Positions 58,798-64,000 of a stretch of DNA of 64,000 nucleotides are shown piece after piece. A model generated the notes under the pieces. It was given only the letters and a program-made list of their open reading frames with translations, did not search any database and had not been told where the DNA came from. Positions within the stretch are counted from its first letter, which is position 1. Each line of letters starts with the position of its first letter. Source of the stretch: Candidatus Saccharimonadota bacterium. GTDB lineage: Bacteria; Patescibacteriota; Saccharimonadia; Saccharimonadales; UBA4665. The translations under genes and the position numbers were made by a program. The stretch spans positions 1 to 64,000 of the forward strand of contig JARIHI010000004.1 of assembly GCA_029288365.1 (NCBI GenBank), given 5' to 3'.

Positions 58798-59034
58798 TTA
58801 TTCGTTGCCAAGAATGGTAGCGTAACGCGCCCGGGCACCATAACTAGGGTGCATATGTAGTACTTCACTTTCGCGCTCAAACATATTACCTACTACGTCA
58901 GCTTTTGTAACGGCAGCGCCGTGTTTAGGTGCATGTATATTAAATATTGAAACAGTCGTAGCTAGCGATATAATTGCGGTAACTATTTTCCAAGTAAAAT
59001 ATTCTTTTTTATTGTTATATATTGTATTTTGCAT
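58798..59034 (-). CDS. Small membrane-anchored or exported protein, 78 aa
   Basis: Starts MQNTIYNNKKEY, one hydrophobic helix (IVTAIISLATTVSIFNI, about 16-32), then a hydrophilic tail (ADVVGNMFERESEVLHMHPSYGARARY). Unrecognised. The ATG at 59034 is the likely start, since the earlier frame crosses an AT-rich stretch. Confidence 0.5.
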   Translation of the reverse strand: MQNTIYNNKKEYFTWKIVTAIISLATTVSIFNIHAPKHGAAVTKADVVGNMFERESEVLHMHPSYGARARYATILGNE

Positions 59035-59140
59035 AATGTTTGTTTTGATAGTAAAACAATACAATAATAGCAAAATTTTTATGTTTTGTCAATATTATTT
59101 AATAGAAATACATGTTTTTAATAGTTCGGGGGATAAAAAT

Positions 59141-59563
59141 CTACCATGGCTTAACGGACCCAATGATAAGAGCCATCACCAACAACGTGACTAATTCGTG
59201 ACTCACGTTCATAAGTGTTAATTTGGCAGGACGCTGTTCGAAAGCATCATGTGTAATAAAACGTGCCGCCACCAAGCCAAGCCATAGCCAGAAAGCTGTT
59301 GTTAGTGCATCCTGTAAATATGAATTTCCAAAAAACGAATGAGACAAATATATTACATGAGCCAGTACATAGGCGGTGATAAACGATACTACAACGGTAA
59401 CGCCAATAGCTTTGGTAGCGCCAGCTTGCATTTTTTTATCGTCTAGTTTTACTATTTTGGCCCAAGCACTCCCAAACACCGGCTTAGCATACCAAATTGA
59501 ACCCACCACCATACTTGATGCTGTCGCCAATATAATCGCCAGCCAATTGACCTGTACTTCCAT
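59141..59563 (-). CDS. DUF1761 family membrane protein
   Basis: 140 residues with about four transmembrane helices. NWLAIILATASSMVVGSIWYAKPVFGSAWAK is the DUF1761 signature, and ALTTAFWLWLGLVAARFITHDAFEQRP the C-terminal part. Function unknown. Start 59563 is supported by GGAGA just upstream; the longer frame from 59620 is not. Confidence 0.85.
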   Translation of the reverse strand: MEVQVNWLAIILATASSMVVGSIWYAKPVFGSAWAKIVKLDDKKMQAGATKAIGVTVVVSFITAYVLAHVIYLSHSFFGNSYLQDALTTAFWLWLGLVAARFITHDAFEQRPAKLTLMNVSHELVTLLVMALIIGSVKPW

Positions 59564-59628
59564 AGTCTCTCCTGTTTTGCTTATGGTTATAAGTATGCCC
59601 CCAACTATATATTTTTTCAACCACTGTA

Positions 59629-59650
59629 TCTTAACGCTTAAGCGTTAAGA
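59629..59650. repeat. 22-bp perfect palindrome followed by T run
   Basis: Centre at 59639/59640, halves built of TCTTAACGCTT and its complement. It includes the stop codon of the NYN gene. Six T follow on the plus strand. It could be a terminator or an operator for a dimeric regulator. Confidence 0.6.
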
Positions 59651-60190
59651 TTTTTTACGATCACGATAACTCAGCTCTTTGCGTAACTGATCTATTCGTA
59701 CGATATATTTTTCAAATGACTTGAGCAAGCTAGAATACTGCCAGTTGGGCGTCATAATATGAAGTAGCTTCTTCTTTTGATCAAGGTACTCGACAAGCCC
59801 AAAAAAATCACCATCACCCGATACGATGATTGCTTTAGAATAATTTGGCATCTCTTTCATTGCATGTAGTACCAAATCTGCGTCCACATTCCCCTTTGTT
59901 GGTGGTTTGTCTTTTTCGGGCTTTACTTGGTCATCTATAATATTCATATCAACGGTGGGCTTTAAGACCACCACGTAACCGCTATCGTGCATTTGCTCAT
60001 ACAAAGCCACGTGTTCTGGCATATATCCAATAAACATATAGGCTTTTGTCACATTGTATTTCTTTTCCAAATACTGACGGAATTTACGCCAGTCCATTTT
60101 CCACCCAACTTTTTGTGTACCTAGGTTTAGGTTTTGGCTGTCAATAAACGCATATACGATAGGTTTGCGCCGTTGGAATCGCCGTTTCAT
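59645..60190 (-). CDS. NYN domain (LabA/DUF88-like) ribonuclease-like protein
   Basis: 181 residues. AFIDSQNLNLGT has the first acidic residue, GNVDADLVLHAM the central ones and SGDGDFFGLVEYL the last pair of a PIN-like active site of the NYN family. These are usually metal-dependent nucleases. Its stop lies in a perfect palindrome. Substrate unknown. Confidence 0.88.
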   Translation of the reverse strand: MKRRFQRRKPIVYAFIDSQNLNLGTQKVGWKMDWRKFRQYLEKKYNVTKAYMFIGYMPEHVALYEQMHDSGYVVVLKPTVDMNIIDDQVKPEKDKPPTKGNVDADLVLHAMKEMPNYSKAIIVSGDGDFFGLVEYLDQKKKLLHIMTPNWQYSSLLKSFEKYIVRIDQLRKELSYRDRKKS

Positions 60191-60243
60191 AAAACCATAA
60201 TAGCATTTATCCGTACATGTTCGGCATACGGGCCATTTGGTCC

Positions 60244-60624
60244 TTAAATCGTATTACTAATACAAAGTATATTGCCATCTGGGTCTTTAAACCAGGCGGC
60301 CTCTGTTTCACCCATTACGTGTACGTGCCCCCTCATTACAATCCCTTCTATATCGCTATACTCTTCAAACGTAACGTCCTTTTTCTCAAGTTCCTCTATC
60401 ACCGCTTCAACGTCGTCGACCTGCCATGTAGCCGCAGTCGCTTTATTGGTACCAGCGTAGTCTGATACGTACAAAAGCATCTTACTATCTCCACTCTGCA
60501 AGGTCATGGCGCTATTTTCGTTACTCATTATGGGCTTTAAACCAAGTATATTTGTATAAAATTGTTTGGCTGCATCCAAGTTTGCTACCGCTATGACTGG
60601 ATGTACATTACTAGTTCCTAACAT
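60244..60624 (-). CDS. VOC (glyoxalase/bleomycin resistance) family protein
   Basis: 126 residues. SNVHPVIAVANLDAAKQFYTNILGLKP starts the first beta-alpha-beta-beta module and AAWFKDPDGNILCI ends the second. The family includes lyases, dioxygenases and antibiotic-binding proteins, and the metal ligands (His near 5, Glu near 120) cannot be fully confirmed. Confidence 0.88.
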   Translation of the reverse strand: MLGTSNVHPVIAVANLDAAKQFYTNILGLKPIMSNENSAMTLQSGDSKMLLYVSDYAGTNKATAATWQVDDVEAVIEELEKKDVTFEEYSDIEGIVMRGHVHVMGETEAAWFKDPDGNILCISNTI

Positions 60625-60721
60625 ATGTCCTCCTACTCTTAATGGCTGTGCTAATTTTGTCCCATATCTATTGTAAGAGCCTCGGGCTTGCCGTTTCTGT
60701 AGGAATTATTATAGGTTGACT

Positions 60722-62242
60722 CTACAATACAGCATCTTCGCCAAAATGTTTTTGGAGCCGGGCTTTTATGGATCCGGGGTGCCTACCAAATATTTTGGTG
60801 AGCTTTGCTGCATCTACTTTTTTGTTGTCAGAAAACAATTTTACTAATTTTTTGTCGTCAGCCTCTGTCCACGGCCTATAGGCATTCGGGTACGTTTCGC
60901 GCATTTTCGTTAATTTTTCAGTCCAAGTAGCCTGGGATTTTGGCTTCGGCTGTTTCTTTAGTTCCTTTACCCGCTGCGCCGCTCGTGCTCGCAAGTGTGC
61001 ATATTCTACAGTATGTTGGGCAGATTTTTGCCGGAGCATTTTATCTATTTGAAGTGCCAGCGGACTTACTTGCAATGCCATCCGGTTAATACCGTCCAAA
61101 CTGAGTGTATCCAAACTGCGTACCCGTGAAAGCGCCACATATCCCATGCCTTCCACAAAAGCTTTACGTAGGTCAACTTTGGCAGCGTCAAGTGTCATGC
61201 CTTGGCTTTTATGTACTGTGATTGCCCACGCTAATCGTAGGGGTAACTGGGTTAGCCCTGCTCGCTTTTTATCGCCATCGCGCAGTTCCCAGGTTTCTGG
61301 CGTAATGGTAATCTGTCGGCCGTTTTTCAGTTCCACTATTGGATAGTCGGTGTCTTTTTCAAAATCCAGCACTACACCAAGTGAGCCATTAACATATTTT
61401 TTTTCGAGATTGTTTTTAACACACATTACCAGGGCGCCTTTTTTGAGCACCAACTCTTCGTAGGCCAGACAAGATTTTTTCAAACTTTCGACATAGTTTT
61501 TGCTGCCAGTCTTCTGCATATAATAAACGTGCTCTTTACCACTCAATGCTGCGAGCCGACGACGATTGATAGTATCAACGTCGACATTTGTAGTATGGAG
61601 CTCCGTGACTTCACCCACGTCAGCTTTTTGACGTATGAGTAGCTTTTCTGCATGATGTCGCCGGATATCACCTGCCCTTAGCGCTGTTAATATACTTAAA
61701 AACGCATCATCATTTTGGCGATGCTGTTCAATCAAATAACATATGACGGGGTTAAGCTCGTGCCAAGCCTCACTTTCCACGACAAATTTACTGCTCGATT
61801 GTGTGTCACGAGTTACCGGTGGTAGCTGGAAAAAGTCGCCACACAAAATAACCTGTAACCCACCGAAAGGTACGTCTTGACCACGCACTGTACGCGCTAC
61901 CTGCTCTACTAAATCCAATCGAAAGTCATGGAGCATGGAAATTTCATCAATAATCAGCACATCTGTTTTGGCAATGGTATCTTTACGGCCTTTTGGCATA
62001 TCCTGAAAAAAATACTTCGGCAACTCATCGTAGATACCAATACCACTCCAGGAATGAATAGTACTCCCTCCTAAGTGGGTAGCGGCCAAGCCAGTTGTAG
62101 CTGTAACCGCAACAACCTTACCCTGCCCACGGGCGTATTTTATAAATTGATTCAACACGAAAGTCTTGCCTGAACCTGCCGGTCCGGTTAACAACGCGCT
62201 CTTCCCCTCGAGCAAAATTTCTAAAGCTAAAGCTTGATCCAT
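60722..62242 (-). CDS. PIF1-family helicase with C-terminal Myb/SANT-like domain
   Basis: 506 residues. Walker A GPAGSGKTFVL (about 19-29), Walker B LIIDEISML, GDFFQLPPV, and the C-terminal UvrD-like motif AWAITVHKSQGMTL with YVALSRVRSLDTLSL are SF1B PIF1 features. The last 60 residues (YRPWTEADDKKLVKLFSDNKK, HPGSIKARLQKHF, in part) look like a Myb/SANT-type DNA-binding helix bundle. It unwinds DNA structures; mobile elements often carry relatives. Confidence 0.9.
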   Translation of the reverse strand: MDQALALEILLEGKSALLTGPAGSGKTFVLNQFIKYARGQGKVVAVTATTGLAATHLGGSTIHSWSGIGIYDELPKYFFQDMPKGRKDTIAKTDVLIIDEISMLHDFRLDLVEQVARTVRGQDVPFGGLQVILCGDFFQLPPVTRDTQSSSKFVVESEAWHELNPVICYLIEQHRQNDDAFLSILTALRAGDIRRHHAEKLLIRQKADVGEVTELHTTNVDVDTINRRRLAALSGKEHVYYMQKTGSKNYVESLKKSCLAYEELVLKKGALVMCVKNNLEKKYVNGSLGVVLDFEKDTDYPIVELKNGRQITITPETWELRDGDKKRAGLTQLPLRLAWAITVHKSQGMTLDAAKVDLRKAFVEGMGYVALSRVRSLDTLSLDGINRMALQVSPLALQIDKMLRQKSAQHTVEYAHLRARAAQRVKELKKQPKPKSQATWTEKLTKMRETYPNAYRPWTEADDKKLVKLFSDNKKVDAAKLTKIFGRHPGSIKARLQKHFGEDAVL

Positions 62243-62272
62243 TGCCCCATAAGTATAAATGATTACTGGTAA

Positions 62273-62980
62273 TTATTTCTTCGTTTTGGTTTTAGCTTCT
62301 GCGCGAACGAGTTCTTTGCGCTCTGACCGAGGCAGTGAGGCAAAGCCTGTTACTGCCGAAGTAGTATCTATCGTTCGTTTTAATACAGCCAAAGATGGCA
62401 TATGAACCGCAGCAACCAGTAGACCCGCTCTCTTAACACTATTTTGGCCTAGCTTTTTAAACGGGCCGGAAGATGGTTCGCTGGATAGCCTCAGCACTTC
62501 ACAACCGCCCTCAATTATCACTCTTGTCGGGATAGCCATAAGATTATGATATTCTAATGTATCTTTATCCGGCACAAAGACCATAAACGCAGCAACCGTG
62601 CGAAGTCTCTGACTTCTAACATCTTCCAGCGCACCTCGAGCGATCTCTGATCCGGGACCATGTATACGTGAATCGCTTAAGGCTCTCGCTCTCAGCCTCT
62701 CTACAATTTCCTGGTATCCGCGCATCAGAGCTGCTGTAGCTGCCAAAGGACGAACATGGTCAGGATTTAGGGCAAATCCAACCGCTACATTTTGTGCGTC
62801 GTCAATGTATGCAGCACTTATGGCTGCTAAATCCTGTGGCCTTGCAACAAATCTGGACGGATCTTGTATAGGGTGCCCTAAAAAATCATCGGTTCTTAGG
62901 AAAGGCTCACTGAAAGCTTCGGCTGCGGCTTCGTCTTCCAGCTTACTAAAAATCGGATGAACTTCTCTACTTCCACTCAT
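62273..62980 (-). CDS. Hypothetical protein, 235 aa
   Basis: Not recognised. Mostly helical (IVERLRARALSDSRIHGPGSEIARGALEDVRSQRL...) with a Lys-rich C-terminus (VRAEAKTKTKK). No signal peptide or membrane segment. Follows the helicase gene on the same strand and could be functionally linked. Confidence 0.55.
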   Translation of the reverse strand: MSGSREVHPIFSKLEDEAAAEAFSEPFLRTDDFLGHPIQDPSRFVARPQDLAAISAAYIDDAQNVAVGFALNPDHVRPLAATAALMRGYQEIVERLRARALSDSRIHGPGSEIARGALEDVRSQRLRTVAAFMVFVPDKDTLEYHNLMAIPTRVIIEGGCEVLRLSSEPSSGPFKKLGQNSVKRAGLLVAAVHMPSLAVLKRTIDTTSAVTGFASLPRSERKELVRAEAKTKTKK

Positions 62981-63122
62981 ATCTTTTTATAATAAATAGG
63001 ATATGTAAGAAGTAAAGTGCTTACGATTTATTTTGTGCGAATATTCTCAAATAATAAGTACTAACCTTTTTAAAAGCCTTCCCTGGCGGTGTTATTATAA
63101 AAATAAGTAATTGGAGCACATT

Positions 63123-63443
63123 ATGGCAAATATCCCGCAAGGCCCATCAAAAAATAATGCCGAGGAAGCTAACACCCTAGCAGAACACAGTAAAGTAAAT
63201 ACTGTATGGATTTCTATAGCGTTCGTTGTAGTGCTACTGGCGCTTTTTGTCGCGTTTGTGGCGCAAAATGCCCAAAATGTCACGGTTCATTTCTTGTGGC
63301 TTAATGGCACGATATCTCTGGCATTGGCGCTTATTATCGCCACGCTCGTCGGCGCCGTAACTACTTTTATTATTGGCAGTATCCGTATCTGGCAACTGAA
63401 CCGCAAAAACACCCAAACTACAAATCAACAAGGCTCAAAGTAA
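63123..63443 (+). CDS. LapA (DUF1049) domain membrane protein
   Basis: 106 residues. Two transmembrane helices: WISIAFVVVLLALFVAFVAQNAQNV and LALIIATLVGAVTTFIIGSI; NAQNVTVHFLW between them is the LapA signature. The family (lipopolysaccharide assembly protein A) occurs also in monoderms. ATG 63123 follows GGAG at 63113-63116. A single gene divergent from its neighbour. Confidence 0.85.
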   Translation: MANIPQGPSKNNAEEANTLAEHSKVNTVWISIAFVVVLLALFVAFVAQNAQNVTVHFLWLNGTISLALALIIATLVGAVTTFIIGSIRIWQLNRKNTQTTNQQGSK

Positions 63444-63449
63444 GTACAA

Positions 63450-63986
63450 CTATGAAGCTCCTTGTGAGAGCGCTGTTTCTTCGTCTTCAGGTTTTAAGAG
63501 ACGTTTTTTGAGGATTTCGTAGCGCTGGCCAGTCATTGGTGATTCTATGTAGTCGTCATTGAGCAAGTTTACAAATTTTGTAATATCTTTATCGTCCATA
63601 ATGATAATTGCACCTTCTTCATCAGTCATCAGGTCTATACCCATCTCGTCGGCATGGTTTATTAAATCGTCCTGTTTGACTGAGCTAGGCTCGATTTTTT
63701 GCAACTTCTTTATGGCTGCCGGCTTACCTTTGATTAGCGATTGCATGCTCGCACCTTCTGCAAAACTTAATTTAAAATTCGCTTCAATTTCCGCAACTTT
63801 TCTGGCGGCTATACTGGCTGCTTTAGCATCGTAACCAAATAGACTTTTCAACTTGGCTTGGTTAAACACGAATACGTCCTGATTTACCACAAGCAAGTGG
63901 TTTTCACCAGGAACTTTCAAGGCTGATAGTTTATCAAATGGCCGAAACACGCCGTCCTTCAGCATCCATGCTGTGTGGCCTTTCAT
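63450..63986 (-). CDS. DUF4868-like (KwaB-related) protein, possibly longer than the window
   Basis: 178 visible residues. FNQAKLKSLFGYDAKAASIAARKVAEIE and SLIKGKPAAIKKLQKIEPS resemble the C-terminal half of DUF4868, the domain in KwaB of the Kiwa defence system. The start at 63986 is near the window edge; an upstream in-frame extension is possible. KwaA (small membrane protein) is not recognised nearby. Family call is by eye. Confidence 0.5.
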   Translation of the reverse strand: MKGHTAWMLKDGVFRPFDKLSALKVPGENHLLVVNQDVFVFNQAKLKSLFGYDAKAASIAARKVAEIEANFKLSFAEGASMQSLIKGKPAAIKKLQKIEPSSVKQDDLINHADEMGIDLMTDEEGAIIIMDDKDITKFVNLLNDDYIESPMTGQRYEILKKRLLKPEDEETALSQGAS

Positions 63987-64000
63987 TATTTGGTTTGTTG

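Overview
The window looks like a chromosomal segment of a Candidate Phyla Radiation (Patescibacteria) bacterium, most likely Saccharibacteria (TM7). The reasons are the very compact layout, many small Patescibacteria-type proteins of unknown function, a sortase, PEGA, DUF2207, DUF3048 and KTSC proteins, and UGA used as a normal stop (for example at 13192-13194 and 8185-8187), which argues against SR1 and Gracilibacteria. Nothing in the sequence names a species, so the assignment is an inference. Many genes have a -10 box only 6-8 bases before the start codon, so leaderless mRNAs appear common.

Layout. 1-7.7 kb: two divergent glutamine-amidotransferase paralogues around tRNA-Ser, then FMN reductase, MscS, Pcm, HIT and small hypotheticals. 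7.7-13.2 kb: KTSC, surface proteins (adhesin-like/bactofilin-like and DUF2207), PH-like and metallo-beta-lactamase proteins. 13.3-19.5 kb: pyrH and a nucleotide-sanitation run (xth, YjjX-like, guanylate-kinase-like, MazG, NUDIX, HAD, NAD(P)HX dehydratase-like). 19.6-32.1 kb: tRNA-Leu, sortase, PEGA protein, gltX, DUF3048, a two-component pair, a umuD-like/umuC pair and rlmH. 32.1-33.6 kb: a large non-coding region with a hammerhead ribozyme and tRNA-Glu. 33.7-45 kb: second two-component pair, rsuA-like, der, pth, a structured ncRNA, dprA and topA. 46.5-57.3 kb: a sigma-region-4/HARE-HTH protein and the dcw cluster on the minus strand (mraZ, rsmH, ftsL-like, ftsI, mraY, ftsW, murG, ftsQ) without the mur ligases. 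58.8-64 kb: DUF1761, NYN, VOC, PIF1 helicase, LapA and a DUF4868-like protein.

The most unusual content is a dispersed set of five small-gene cassettes (41.8-42.4, 45.0-45.5, 45.6-46.3, 57.5-58.07 and 58.1-58.8 kb). Each has its own near-consensus promoter, a small orphan ORF that avoids T in the third codon position (100% G/C in one), and 5' leader sequence complementary to the 3' UTR. In four of the five this covers or adjoins the ribosome-binding site. Three of the five end in a type III hammerhead ribozyme, two of them identical and 713 bp apart. A fourth hammerhead ends a long non-coding transcript at 32.6 kb on the minus strand. I infer self-cleaving, closed-loop (panhandle, possibly circularisable) RNAs. 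The ribozyme cores and complementarities are read directly from sequence; the biology is inference.
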